Shown here: positions 10,001 to 21,500 of the stretch, in pieces
Layout: the number at the start of each line of letters is the position of its first letter
Numbering within the stretch: the first letter of the stretch is position 1
Assembly: GCA_963714405.1 (NCBI GenBank)
Contig: CAVQOH010000002.1
Span: 1,178,001 to 1,242,000 of the forward strand
Length of the DNA: 64,000 nt
DNA from: JAZGGS01 sp963714405
GTDB lineage: Bacteria; Bacteroidota; Ignavibacteria; Ignavibacteriales; Ignavibacteriaceae
Reading direction: 5' to 3'
Notes under the pieces: model-generated
What the model saw: the letters and a program-made list of their open reading frames with translations, nothing else
The model's database searches: none
What the model was told of the DNA's origin: nothing
Made by a program: the position numbers and the translations under genes

Positions 10001-12586
10001 CTATAAAACTTTTGAAATAGCTTCAGTAAGTTCTGATTTTATAAACTTATAATCATTCTGCGAAATCTTGTTACCATTTCTATCCAGCACATAAAATGAA
10101 TCAACAATATCATCTTCTCGTGTTGAAATTTTTGCAAAGTAAATATTCAATCCAAGTTCATTCATCTTTCCTGTAACATGGTATAAGAAATCCAAGCCGA
10201 TCAGGAGAAAATATATCTATTATTGTGTACTTTTCATGATTTTCAAAAATAATTTTCACATTGCCCAGATCTTTTAAAAAATTTTTTTTCAAATCGTTTC
10301 CATCTTGATTTAAAGTTCGTCACCTCTTTATTAAGCTGAACAAGACCGATAACAACTTTATCCAGATCTTTCTCAATTTTTTCGTATATTTTCTTCTCAA
10401 TCTGTTTGATGTGAATGAAAATCAGTTACATTAAATGTATCAATAACAATCCCATCTTTTCTTGTAAATATTTTCGCATCATGAATGTTTACATCATTTA
10501 TTGCAAGTACACAGCAGATTTTGGAAAAAGCAGGGATAAATCTTTTGTGATTACAGTTATATTTGTAAATCCATTTAAATTTTTAAATAAAACTGATAAG
10601 TGAATTCCTTTTCTAATCTCTTCAACATGCTTCGCAATTTCTTCAGCAGAAAATTGTTGTGAATATGATGCATCTTTAATTGAATCAATATGTTCTTTAA
10701 CCTGTGATTCAGAAATTATCATCCGATTGTTTACTTATCTCTTTGGAAATAACAAATGTTGAAGAATAAGTAGTTCTTCACCTGAAATCTTTTCATCCAG
10801 CATTGCTTTGCTTTTTCTGTATAGCTCAGCAAGCAAATCACTTTTCCAGTTGGTCCATATAGCAGCATTAACGGCAGAAAGATCTGCATATGTTAAAAGG
10901 TAAAGTAAATCAAGTTCTTCAATTGAATTGAAAAAGAAGTAAAATTGTTCAATGTTTCTGGATCATTTAAATTTCTTCTGAAAGCAGTTTGTTCCATAAC
11001 CAAATGATTTCTTACAAGAAACGAAACACGGTCAATCTCTTCTTCGCTGTAACCCAGCCGGTACATAATTGATGATGCCATTTCTGCACCAATAATTTCA
11101 TGACCGGAAATATTAATTGGTTTTGCAATATCATGAAGAAAAGTGCAAGGTAAAGAATTTCTTTTTCCTTACTGTTGTTAAAGATTTTTCCAAGTTGTGT
11201 ATTTTCTTTTCCAAGCTTTTCAACATTTTTAATTGTAATTAGTGTATGTTCATCTGCTGTATAACAGTGATAAACGCCATGCTGCAAAAAACCGTTCAGA
11301 TCATTAAATTCCTGCAAAAATGCACCAAGAACACCAAGCTCATTCATAACAGAAAGAGTTTGCCCAACATTATGAGGAAGTTTTAAAATTTCCCTGAAAA
11401 AATACTGATGATTCTGATTCACCCCACTTTAACACCTTCAACACTTTCAACTCTTTCAATAATTTCACTCCTAAGCTCTTCATCAAACCTTGCTGAATGA
11501 AGTACCTCTGTAATAAAATGCTCTGAATATATCTGAGAGACGAAGGTTAGTTGGTTTTTTTAGTGAAATTGTACTTCCTTTCAATTATAAAATCATCATC
11601 CAAAAAAATTGCAATAGAAGATTCGGAAGTGGATCTGTAATTTCTTCCTGAAATTTTTTTATCATCGATTTTGTAAACCTGTTTAATTTATTTGCAGCTT
11701 TAAAATACATTCGCATAAAATCAGTAAGCTGATTTTTACTATAACCGAATATCTCAGCAATTTTAACTTGATAATTGCAAATTCAAATCTATCTCGTTTT
11801 TCTTTTGCGGTTAAATGAAGCAGATTTCTTACAGCAAGAACGAGCCGGTAACTTTCGAGTAATCGGTTACAGCCATTTCGCGAAGTTATTTTATCTTCAA
11901 AAAGTGTATGTATGAAAGACTTCAGTTTGTGATGCTTCGTGTTGTTTATCTAAAAGAGAATTTGTTTTAAACATATACATCCACTCAACCGTTTGAAGAT
12001 CTCTTAAACCTCCTGCAGAAAGTTTTACATTTGGTTCAAGCACTTTGGGTGAACTGCCATGTTTCTTACAACGGTTTTCAAAATCCAAAAACATATCTTT
12101 AAGCAAACTCACTTTTACATCATTCAGTAATTGTACTAACAAGTTTTTTGTTCCAGGATGAATATAAATATTTCCGATCCGAGCAATACATCGTGTTTCA
12201 AATAATTGTGTAAAAGTATGCAAATCGGTTTTTAGGAATTTATCAATATCAGAAAAATCACGAACTGTATGAGAAACTTCGAGGTTATTATCCCAAAATA
12301 TTTTAACTAGTTCAGCTATTTCCTTTTCATTCTTTTCGATAGATTCAGTTATGAAAATCAAATCAATATCAGAATAAGGAGAAAGTTCGCGTCTGCTAAA
12401 ACTTCCAGCAGAAGTTAGAACAAAATTATAATTTTGCTTACCCGCAAGAGATCTTATATATTCTTCGGTAAGAATGCTGTAATCCATGCTGAACTTTAAT
12501 GAGTTGGTTTGCTTTGAGTGAGTTTTAAACAACTTATCACGGTTCTTTAAAAACGTTTCTTTTATTTTTACTGATGGTTTATTCAT
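10001..12586 (-). pseudogene. glnD: GlnD-like [protein-PII] uridylyltransferase, many frame breaks
   Basis: Bifunctional nitrogen sensor that uridylylates and deuridylylates PII proteins. From the ATG at 12586 the nucleotidyltransferase domain is clear: the GSFSRRELSPYSDIDLIF motif carries the metal-binding Asp pair and LSAGGLRDLQTVEWM follows. Further pieces give the HD domain (ADEHTLITIKNVEKL, LALFHDIAKP, EIIGAEMASSIMYRLGY) and two C-terminal ACT domains, the last as LYHVTGKMNELGLNIYFAK with STREDDIVDSFYV. The order is the standard NT-HD-ACT-ACT and the span fits about 860 residues. At least eight single-base frame changes are needed, for example near 11910, 11770, 11550 and 11130. No PII gene is in the window, so the partner is unknown. 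Confidence 0.87.
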
Positions 12587-12612
12587 ACATATTAATGTAA
12601 TTAATCTACAAG

Positions 12613-12990
12613 TTAATATTGTTCCTCATCAATAAAATCATCATTAACATATTCAGCTTCAACGGTAGATGAAATTCCACCTCGCACATTAAACTCTGCA
12701 GTAACAAACATGTAGCGAGGTTTGCAAACTTTAACAGGTCATCAAGAATTTTATTTGTAACACTTTCAAAAAATATTCCATCGTTCCGGTAAGAGTTGAG
12801 ATATAATTTAAGAGATTTTAGCTCAACACAAAGTTTATCTGGAATATACTCTATTACAATCACTGCAAAATCTGGCTGCCCGGTTTTTGGGCAAAGTGAT
12901 GTAAATTCTGGAGCACTGTGTCTTACAGTATAATCTCTTTCTGGATTTTCGATTTTTAAATGTTTCAAGAAATTTTAATTTGTCTTTCAT
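12613..12990 (-). pseudogene. queF: NADPH-dependent 7-cyano-7-deazaguanine reductase QueF, frame broken
   Basis: Reduces preQ0 to preQ1 in queuosine biosynthesis. The family motif FTSLCPKTGQPDFA contains the catalytic Cys and Asp, and ELKSLKLYLNSYRNDGIFFE is the typical substrate segment. The intact N-terminus begins at the ATG at 12990 (MKDKLKFLETF), shifts near 12960 into ENPERDYTVRH, and shifts again near 12720 to give ANPRYMFVTAEFNVRGGISS before the stop 12613-12615. Repaired length is about 125 residues, the short monodomain QueF type. It is adjacent to queC on the same strand, which acts one step earlier. Confidence 0.88.
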
Positions 12991-13023
12991 TATAACCTCA
13001 ATGGATTTTAATATTTTTTTTAT

Positions 13024-13722
13024 TCATAATCTGGTTTCTACAATATACTTTATTGGATCATCCAAACCTGCTTGCTGGAATCCTCTTAACCTTAGTGCAC
13101 AGCTATCGCAAACACCGCAAGCAATATCATCATTTTTATAACAGCTCCATGTTAAATGAAGCGGTGCATTAAGTTCTGATTCCTAATTTAACTATTTCTG
13201 TCTTTGGAAATATTGATTAAACGGAGTTTCAATTTTAATTTTAGTTTCTGGTTTTGTTCCTATGTTAACCATTTTTCGAAAGCTGTAAAGAATTCTTTTC
13301 TGCAATCAGGATAACCGGAAGAATCTTCTTCAACAGCACCTATGAAATACAGCTTGTGCATTTAAAACTTCTGCCCAGCTTACACAGGCAGAAAGAATGT
13401 TAGCATTTCTAAAAGGAACATATGAAGTAGGAATTTTATTCATTGACTCAAATCAGCTTTTGAAACTCTTAATTTTTTTATCAGTTAAGGATGAATTGCC
13501 AATTGCCGAAAGATGAGTAAAATTAATTACAAGTTTTTTTTCAACTTTAAAATAATTTGCAATATCGTTAAAAGCTTTTAGTTCACGTTTCTCAGTTCGT
13601 TGCCCATAATTAAAATGTGCAAAAGCAAGTTTGTAATTTTGCTTTGCAATTGCAGCAGTAACACAACTATCCAATCCACCACTAACAGCAATAACAGCAA
13701 TATTTTTTTTTTGTTTTGTCAA
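13024..13722 (-). pseudogene. queC: 7-cyano-7-deazaguanine synthase QueC, frame broken
   Basis: ATP-dependent enzyme that makes preQ0 from 7-carboxy-7-deazaguanine and ammonia. The N-terminal PP-loop AVSGGLDSCVTAAIA and the FNYGQRTEKRELKAF segment are intact. The C-terminus is read in another frame and gives the zinc-binding part CGVCDSCALRLRGFQQAGLDDP, ending at the stop 13024-13026. The first break is close to 13455, and at least one or two more lie between 13180 and 13400. The span corresponds to 233 codons, the usual size. It heads the minus-strand run queC-queF-glnD-murI; no preQ1-type riboswitch was recognised in the 98 bases upstream. Confidence 0.87.
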
Positions 13723-13820
13723 AAATTATCATCAATCTAAATTTTAGAAGGAAAAATAGTTAATTTGATTGAAAGTGCAGAATATATAATGTTTGAATTT
13801 ATATTCATTTACAAATTTGT

Positions 13821-14978
13821 TTAAGTTTTTCTAACCGCAAGAATAATAATTCCAATAATCAAACTAACAAGCGCCGAAATTAAAAACGGAACCGTAGAAC
13901 CAAACTCATCCCAGAGAACTCCTGCTGTAAATGAGCCAAGCATAATTGCAAAACTTGAGAGCATAGTTAACAAACCAATTGCGGTACCACGTTTTTCATA
14001 TGGTACTAAATCAGAAACCCATGCTTTTGATATACCTTCTGTTGCTGCAGAGTAAATACCATAAAGGGCGAAGAGTATCCATATAAAAATTGTTTCTTCT
14101 AAAAAAGCAAAGCCAAAGTAAACCAGTGAGAATACAAATAAACCCCCTCCATAAATAATTTTTTTACCAAGCAAATCTGATAATTTTCCAAATGGGTATG
14201 ATGAAGCTGCGTAAACAAAATTATAGAACACATAACCAAGTATTGCCAGCACACTTGAATCGGAAATGTTTTTCGATTTAAGTATGAGAAATACATCGCT
14301 GCTGTTTACAAAAGAGAAAATTGTAATAAGAAGTAATAATTTTTTATAATTTGAAGAAGCACCTTTCAAAAAATCAACATAACTTCCTGTTAATCTGTTT
14401 TTTGATGGAATACTTTTATCCTTCACCAAAAAAGTAAAAAAAATTGCAAATGCAGAAGGAACAACTGCTGCTAGAAATATTAGCTGATAATCATCAGGAA
14501 AAAGATAAAGCAAAAGAATTGCCATTAAAGGACCTACAACTGCCCCAAGTGAATCCATTCCCCTGTGAAAACCAAATATTGCACCGCTGTTTCCATTAGT
14601 GTAGCTTCCTAATAAAGCATCTCTTGGTGCTGTACGTACTCCTTTACCAATTCTATCTGTTGTGCGGGAAACCACCACGGATGAAATTGTTGGGAATATT
14701 CCTGGCAATGGTTTTGCCAAAGCAGATAAGCCATAGCCAATTATAACAAAAATGGATCGTTTTCCGATTTTATCAGAAAGATTTCCTGCATAACCCTTAA
14801 GGAGCCCCGCGGTTACCTCAGCAATTCCCTCAATTATACCAACTAGGGCCATTGATGAACCAAGCACAGCAGTAAGGAAAATTGGAGTAACAGGGTAAAG
14901 CATTTCGCTTGCTATATCAGTAAACAAGCTTACCATACCAAGTATAAATACCTGCTGTGGAATTGGTTTCTTTTTCAT
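13821..14978 (-). CDS. MFS transporter
   Basis: Major facilitator superfamily permease of 385 residues with about 11-12 hydrophobic segments. The loop between helices 2 and 3 has the MFS signature in the form GNLSDKIGKRSI (around residue 65-77), and a second copy, GKLSDLLGKKIIYGG, occurs in the C-terminal half, as expected from the duplicated fold. The N-terminus FILGMVSLFTDIASEMLYPV resembles a widespread group of uncharacterised bacterial MFS permeases. Substrate unknown. It is intact and stands apart from the broken genes; it is transcribed divergently from tpiA across about 80 bases. Confidence 0.88.
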   Translation of the reverse strand: MKKKPIPQQVFILGMVSLFTDIASEMLYPVTPIFLTAVLGSSMALVGIIEGIAEVTAGLLKGYAGNLSDKIGKRSIFVIIGYGLSALAKPLPGIFPTISSVVVSRTTDRIGKGVRTAPRDALLGSYTNGNSGAIFGFHRGMDSLGAVVGPLMAILLLYLFPDDYQLIFLAAVVPSAFAIFFTFLVKDKSIPSKNRLTGSYVDFLKGASSNYKKLLLLITIFSFVNSSDVFLILKSKNISDSSVLAILGYVFYNFVYAASSYPFGKLSDLLGKKIIYGGGLFVFSLVYFGFAFLEETIFIWILFALYGIYSAATEGISKAWVSDLVPYEKRGTAIGLLTMLSSFAIMLGSFTAGVLWDEFGSTVPFLISALVSLIIGIIILAVRKT

Positions 14979-15060
14979 ACTTTAATTTTATAATTGCCGA
15001 ACAGAAACTGAATTAGTAATTTACACTTTAAAATAACTTATTATTTAGAATGAGGTTACA

Positions 15061-15813
15061 ATGCGCGCCAAAGTAATTGCCGGAAACTGGAAAATGAATA
15101 AAGATCTTAACGAATCACAAGATCTTACTTCAAAAATAATTAATGGGCTTGGTAATGATACAAAATGCGGCGTAATTATTTGTCCTCCGTTCACATCATT
15201 AGGTGAAGTATCATCGCTGATAAAAAACACTCCTGTTAAACTAGGTGCGCAAAACATCTACTTTGAAGAAAGCGGAGCATTTACTGGAGAAATTTCAGCA
15301 TCAATGTTAAAATCAGTTGGCTGCGAATATGTAATAATAGGTCACTCAGAAAGAAGAACTATTTTTAGTGAAACTGATAAAGCCATCAACAAAAAGATTA
15401 TAAAAGCGTTGGAAGGAAATTTAAAACCGATTTTTTGCGTCGGAGAATTACTTGAGCAAAGAGAAGATGGTTCAACTATGGAAGTTGTAAAAAATCAGCT
15501 ATTAAAAGGATTAAAAGATATAACCACCGAACAACTTTCCGAAATAATTATTGCTTATGAACCTGTATGGGCAATCGGAACCGGCAAAACCGCAACTCCC
15601 GCGCAGGCCCAGGAAGTGCATGCTGCTATTAGAGAGCTTATTGCTGTAAATTTTTCTGAAGATGCTGCAGATAATTTGGTAATTCAATACGGTGGAAGTG
15701 TAAAACCTGAAAATGCAGGAGAATTACTTTCACAAAAGGATATTGATGGAGCCCTTGTAGGTGGTGCTTGCCTTAAAGCGGATTCATTCCTTGGAATAAT
15801 AGCAGCCGCATAG
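15061..15813 (+). CDS. tpiA: triosephosphate isomerase
   Basis: Glycolytic/gluconeogenic enzyme that interconverts dihydroxyacetone phosphate and glyceraldehyde 3-phosphate. All catalytic residues are visible in the 250-residue protein: N9 and K11 in GNWKMN, H95 in IIGHSERR and E167 in AYEPVWAIGTGKTATP, with the phosphate-gripping QYGGSVKPENA and GALVGGACLK segments at the end. Single gene with its own promoter region; the 135 bases downstream contain nothing I recognise beyond a short AAAAAC/GTTTTT hairpin near 15864. Confidence 0.98.
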   Translation: MRAKVIAGNWKMNKDLNESQDLTSKIINGLGNDTKCGVIICPPFTSLGEVSSLIKNTPVKLGAQNIYFEESGAFTGEISASMLKSVGCEYVIIGHSERRTIFSETDKAINKKIIKALEGNLKPIFCVGELLEQREDGSTMEVVKNQLLKGLKDITTEQLSEIIIAYEPVWAIGTGKTATPAQAQEVHAAIRELIAVNFSEDAADNLVIQYGGSVKPENAGELLSQKDIDGALVGGACLKADSFLGIIAAA

Positions 15814-15948
15814 TATTTATAAGCTATTATACTCAAATTGCATTTCTTTGCGTACACCCCTTAAAAACGGGTTTTTGAATTGATTTCGCCTCGCTTCGTT
15901 AGTATATTTGTAGGTTTTATAAACAAATCAAATAATTTTCCGAACTGA

Positions 15949-18543
15949 ATGACAAATCTTAAATATAAGTTTTTTCTGATTTGGTGCGTTGTGGTTTTAT
16001 TTCATATCAGCTCCTTGGGGCAGGTTGTTTTTAGAGAATTACCAGAATACAAAATTAGATCAACCGATAATCTTTTCTTTGATATTACATCTACAAGATC
16101 TATTATTCCGCTAAACGGAAAGTGGAGCGTTGCAACTTCCGATAAAGTTGAAGAAAAAGTTACAGTTGCAATTCCCTCTGTGTTTGAAGGAACGGGTGAA
16201 TTCATTTTTGAAAAACCTTTTGAACTTACTAAAAATCAATTACGCAATAATATTTTTGAAATCATTTTTTTCGGATTAAACTATACTGCTGATATTTCTG
16301 TAAATAATATTATAATTTACAGACATGCGGGGGGAGAATACCCATTTAGAATTGATCTGCCCCGGGATATAATAAAAGCTGATGATAAAAACATTCTTTC
16401 CGTTAAACTTCTTTATAAACTTGATTCTGAAAATACCATTCCGCTTAAACAAAGATTTTTATATCCAAACAACCTTGGAGGAATTACAGGGGATGTTTTC
16501 ATTCATCTCAAGCCATCATTATCAGTATTTGATTTCAATTTAAAAAGTGAGCTAAATGAAAAACTTACCAATGCTAAAATTAATACAACGGTTAATGTTA
16601 AAAACTACCGATTTAAAAATGTAAATGATTCAATAAATGCTATTTCAAAATTTACTTTAAAAAACAGTTTGCTGGATCAGTATGGGAATGTAATCAAGGA
16701 ATTACCAGAATATGATTTTTCTTTGGAAAGAAATAAAGAAATTAATATTAAACAAACAACCGATCTGAGTTCACCACAGATCTGGTCCCCTGAAAATCCA
16801 CAAACATACTTATGCAGGAGTGAAATATGGCAGGATGAAAACCTGGTGGACGTAACATTAAATTCATTTGCTATTTTCTACTTTAAGGTTTTAAAGGATT
16901 CAATATTACTAAATAATAGAAATATAAAGCTTAACGGCGTTACATATATTCCATCCAACTTTCATTACGGCAAACTTGCTACTTATGATATGATGGAAGC
17001 TGATATTCTTCTTATTAAAGAAACAGGTTTTAACAGCATTCGCTTTTCCAAGTTTATTCCCCATCCATACTATTTAAAGCTTTGCACACAATATGGTTTG
17101 CTTGCATTTATTGAACTCCCCGGTGGAGCAATCCCATCCGGAATTGCACAAGACCAAAATTTTATAACACGCAGCAGAGGATTTGTTCTCCATTATCTTT
17201 CTGCTTTTCAAAAATATCCTTCTGTTGTTGCCATAGGTTTTGGAAGCACTTACCTGCCGGATTTTGAATCCCACAGATCATTAATTAGTAACCTTGCAGC
17301 ATTAGTTAAAGAAAAATCAGATTTGGTAACTTATGCTTCGTTTGGAAAAGATAACATTACAGAAATAAACAATTTAGATCTTTATGGATTGGAACTTGTT
17401 AATACTTTACCAAATACTTTATCTGATATAATTGTAAAACTGCAAAGTGAAATTGGTAAAGGAAGAATAATAGTAACTGAAGCAACATACGCAGTTAACA
17501 TCGGTAATACAGACGGTTATGTTAATGAGCATTCTTATGAAGCACAGGCAAAATATTTTGAAGATTTAATGGATTTTTCCTCAACGGGTAAACTCCAAGG
17601 GTACTTTTTAAATACTATGATTGATTTCAGGGGGGATTATTCTTCCCTTTTATCTGGTTATAACAATGAAAATTTATATAACATCGGAATTGTAGGCGAA
17701 GATAGAAATACAAACCGTCTTACTTATAAAGTAATTCGTTCAAAACTTTATAATCTTGAGAAAGTAACAATACCAATTGGAAGTAAAATTGATGATGCAC
17801 CCATGGTATTTATTGTTTTTGGTTTGTTGCTTGCACTGTTGATGGGAATATTAGTTAATTCAGGAAGAAAATTCCGCGAAGATGCTTCCAGAGCTTTGCT
17901 TAGACCATACAATTTTTTTGCAGATGTAAGAGATCAGAGAATTATATCAGCAGTCCATACAACTTTTTTGGGAATAATAATTGCAACCATTATGGCACTT
18001 ATAGTTTGCAATATGCTTTTCTATTTGAAAGCAAATCTTGTTCTGGAAAGAGTTTTAATATCTTTTGGTGCCCCCGGTATAATAAAAGTTGTAAACTACA
18101 TTGCATGGCATCCACTAACATCATTAATATGGTTATCACTGATTGGAATAATTCTAATTGTTGTTTCTTCATTATTAGTTAAAGTTGCCTCGCTATTTGT
18201 AAGTACGCGTGTGTACATTTCCAGTATATATTTTACTCTTATCTGGTCATTTCTTCCCGTAGTGTTACTAATACCTATTGGAATTATACTTTACAGAGTT
18301 TTAGCCGCAGATATCATTAATATTTATATATACTTTGCTTTGATTTTAATCGCTTTTTGGATTCTGTATCGATTAATGAAAGGAATATATGTAATCTTTG
18401 ATGCAAATCCTGGAAGCGTTTACTTTTACAGCATTCTTTCTCTTATAATTCTGTTTGGGGGTGTTTTATTTTACTACGAAGTAAACTATTCCGCCGTTCA
18501 ACACTTAGTATTTACACTTACACAGTTTAATGTTTTAGGTTAG
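15949..18543 (+). CDS. GH2-like sugar-binding/TIM-barrel protein fused to a membrane domain
   Basis: Begins with a signal peptide or anchor (residues 1-25, ending SSLGQ). Residues about 40-190 look like the jelly-roll sugar-binding domain of glycoside hydrolase family 2 (PLNGKWSVAT...), followed by an Ig-like domain and a TIM-barrel start (KLNGVTYIPSNFHYGKLATY, LLIKETGFNSIRFSKFIPHP). The acid/base site of GH2, normally a Gly-Asn-Glu, reads IGFGST (residues 429-434), so that Glu is missing, whereas the nucleophile-like Glu is kept at residue 511 in IIVTEA. From about residue 618 a transmembrane helix leads to a soluble link and then five or six more membrane helices, somewhat like Yip1-family proteins. 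It ends four bases before smc. Probably a cell-envelope carbohydrate-binding protein; catalytic activity is doubtful. Confidence 0.75.
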   Translation: MTNLKYKFFLIWCVVVLFHISSLGQVVFRELPEYKIRSTDNLFFDITSTRSIIPLNGKWSVATSDKVEEKVTVAIPSVFEGTGEFIFEKPFELTKNQLRNNIFEIIFFGLNYTADISVNNIIIYRHAGGEYPFRIDLPRDIIKADDKNILSVKLLYKLDSENTIPLKQRFLYPNNLGGITGDVFIHLKPSLSVFDFNLKSELNEKLTNAKINTTVNVKNYRFKNVNDSINAISKFTLKNSLLDQYGNVIKELPEYDFSLERNKEINIKQTTDLSSPQIWSPENPQTYLCRSEIWQDENLVDVTLNSFAIFYFKVLKDSILLNNRNIKLNGVTYIPSNFHYGKLATYDMMEADILLIKETGFNSIRFSKFIPHPYYLKLCTQYGLLAFIELPGGAIPSGIAQDQNFITRSRGFVLHYLSAFQKYPSVVAIGFGSTYLPDFESHRSLISNLAALVKEKSDLVTYASFGKDNITEINNLDLYGLELVNTLPNTLSDIIVKLQSEIGKGRIIVTEATYAVNIGNTDGYVNEHSYEAQAKYFEDLMDFSSTGKLQGYFLNTMIDFRGDYSSLLSGYNNENLYNIGIVGEDRNTNRLTYKVIRSKLYNLEKVTIPIGSKIDDAPMVFIVFGLLLALLMGILVNSGRKFREDASRALLRPYNFFADVRDQRIISAVHTTFLGIIIATIMALIVCNMLFYLKANLVLERVLISFGAPGIIKVVNYIAWHPLTSLIWLSLIGIILIVVSSLLVKVASLFVSTRVYISSIYFTLIWSFLPVVLLIPIGIILYRVLAADIINIYIYFALILIAFWILYRLMKGIYVIFDANPGSVYFYSILSLIILFGGVLFYYEVNYSAVQHLVFTLTQFNVLG

Positions 18544-18546
18544 AAA

Positions 18547-21500
18547 TTGTATCTCTCAAAACTTGAAATATTCGGATTCAAATCTTTTGCTCAGAAAACA
18601 AATGTTAGTTTTAGTGAGGGAGTTACTTCTATTGTTGGTCCAAACGGATGTGGAAAAACAAATATTGTTGATGCAATCAGATGGTGTCTTGGTGAGCAGC
18701 GCAGCAGTGCATTGCGAAGTGATAAGATGGAAAATGTAATTTTTAATGGTACTTCCAACCGTAAACCAATGGGTATGGCAGAAGTATCACTTACCATTGA
18801 AAACACCAAAGGCATACTTCCTACTGAATACACTGACATTACAATTACACGGAGAATTTTCCGTTCTGGTGAAAGTGAATATCTTCTGAACAAAAATCTT
18901 TGCCGCCTTAAAGACATAGTAAACCTTTTTATGGATACAGGTATTGGAGCTAATGCATATTCCGTAATTGAGCTTAAAATGGTCGAAACAATTCTCAGCA
19001 ATAAGGCGGAAGAACGAAGAACCATGTTTGAAGAAGCTGCGGGAGTTAACAAATATAAACTAAGAAGAAGGCTTGCGCTAAGAAAACTCGATGAAGTTAA
19101 AAACGATTTAATAAGAGTAAATGATATTGTTTCAGAAGTTGGTAAAAAAGTTAGCTCCTTAGAAAGGCAAGCAAAAAAAGCTGATAGGTATAATAACCTT
19201 TCGGGAACTTTGCGTGAAAAAGAAATTGATTTGGCTGAGAGGGAAATATTTTCATTCTTTTTGAAATCGAATGAACTTAATAAGATTAAAGAAGAATACC
19301 AGCAAAGTAAAAACAAATTAGAATCTGACACTGCAAAAAATTCTGATGAACTGGATGGCTTTAAAAATAAAATTACTGATGCGGAAAGCAGGTTAAGACA
19401 AAAACGTAAGGAAGTAGCTGACCTTACTGAAAAAGCTTACAATGTTAAAAATATAATTTCTATATCTATAGAAAGAGTAAATTCTCTGCAGGCAAATATA
19501 AAAAGATATTCCAAAGATCTTGATGAATTAAAGATTCAACTTGAAGATACAATAAAAAGTATAAAAACTAAAAATATTGAACTAGAAGAAGCAAAGGAGA
19601 AAAGCCGATTAAAACAAATTGAACAGAAGTTTGTAGAAAGAAAAGTAAAAGAGTGCAATGAAAATCTGGAAAACAAAAGAGAAAAATTACAGGCACATTC
19701 CAACCTAGCTATTTCAAAGCTAAAGGAACTTAGTGATCAGGAAAACCGGCTTTCGAACACACAATTCTTACTTAAGGGCAAAAATGAAGATATAAACGGT
19801 TTGAATAATAAAATTCTTTCACTTACTAATGCAGTAGCAAAGACAGTAGGGTTTATTGGAAACCTTACAAGCGAAAGAGACACAATTGCCAAACAGCTGG
19901 AAGATGCCGAATCAAATTATACAATGAAGATTAACCTGAAAGAGAAACTGGAAAGCGAGTTAAATAATCTCAAAGAATCTGAGCTGGAGTTAAAAGCATT
20001 TACAAATAACCTGGCTGATAAAATAATTTTTATACAAAATCTTGTTGATAACCTGGAGGGTGTTTCACGCGGCACAAAATTTCTCATTGAAAATAATGAA
20101 TGGGCAAGTGAAGAAATTGCATTATTAGCTAATGTAGGAACCACAGATGAAAATTACACTTATGCGATAGAAGCCGCACTAAGAAATAACCTTAACAATA
20201 TCCTTCTTTTTTCTTTTGGTGATTTGCAAAATGGAGTTAAATATTTAAAGGAAAACAATCTTGGCAGGGCATCCTTTTATTTAATGAAAATTAATGAAAC
20301 TGGTAGTAAAAACTTTAGTGAAAAAATAATTGAGTTCTTTTTAAATAAGAGAAGAAAAAAAATAGAAAACTCTAACGGATTTATTAGCTGGGCTGAAAAA
20401 CTTATTAATTCTGATGAGAAATGGAACAGATTATTTAATAAAATATTAAACCGTGTAGCTGTTGTTGATAATCTGGAAACTGCAATGCAATTTTCCATGA
20501 AATATCCCGGATTCAGCTTTACAACACCATCCGGTGATTATGCTGATAGTACTGGAATTGTTGAAAGCGGAGCTGTACCAAAAGTTGATGACTCACTTTT
20601 TGGTAAAAAACAATTACTGGGTGAGCTAAAAAATAATCTTCCCCAAAAGAAAAAAGAACTTGAAGAGCTTTCTGCAAAAATAAAAATGCAGGAAGAAAAA
20701 ATTAACCAAATAGATCTGCGTTTGATTTCCAAAGAAGGGAAACTACTCGTTAATGATTTGGCAAATATTGAAAAACAAATTGCACAATTTGATTTTGAAA
20801 AGAGCAAAGCAGAAGATGAAATTGAGAACAATCATTCACTTATAAAAGAATTAGCAGCAACTGCAAATACAATTGATAATAAAAGAGCAGAACTTGCTGA
20901 ACATCTTGAAAAATTATATCAGCAAAAAAGTGAAGAGGATATTTTAATTAAAAAGCTTGAAGAAGATTTTAATGAATACCGAAAAGAATTTGATTTAACG
21001 GTTTCAAATGGTAATGCTATAGATCTTGAGCTTGAAAGAAGCCTTGGCGAGATAAAAAATCTTGAGAATTCCATAAACCAGGCAAAGCTTAATGTAAACA
21101 ACATAAAGAATACTATATCAAAGCGGGAATATGATATACAATCTGCGAATAAAGAAATTATAGTAATTAAAAATGCAGCTGCTGAAAATGAGACTGCACA
21201 GAATGAGCTTGAAAATAAAATTGAAGAACATAGAAAAAAAGAAAATGAGATAGAGGCGGATTACAGTAAGTTAAAAGAAGAGATAACCTTACTTGAATCA
21301 GCCCAGAGAAAGAACAGCAACGAAAAAGAAAAAGTGCTTGATTTTATTAGAGATGCAGATATTAAGCTGAATGAAATAAAGATTAAAAAAGAAAATCTAA
21401 TTGAGCACATTGATGAAAATTATTCGATTAATATTGAACAGAAATCATTTGATGATATTGATACATTCAACTTTACAGGAACAAGAGAAGAAGTGCACAA

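Noticed and set aside
7449..13722. A pseudogene island from genome reduction
   Set aside because: Catalytic residues remain conserved in all pieces and there is no accumulation of other damage; indels alone are present.
18591..19331. 246-codon antisense open frame inside smc
   Set aside because: The sense strand encodes a clear SMC head; the antisense product is Ser/Leu-rich shadow with no start signal.
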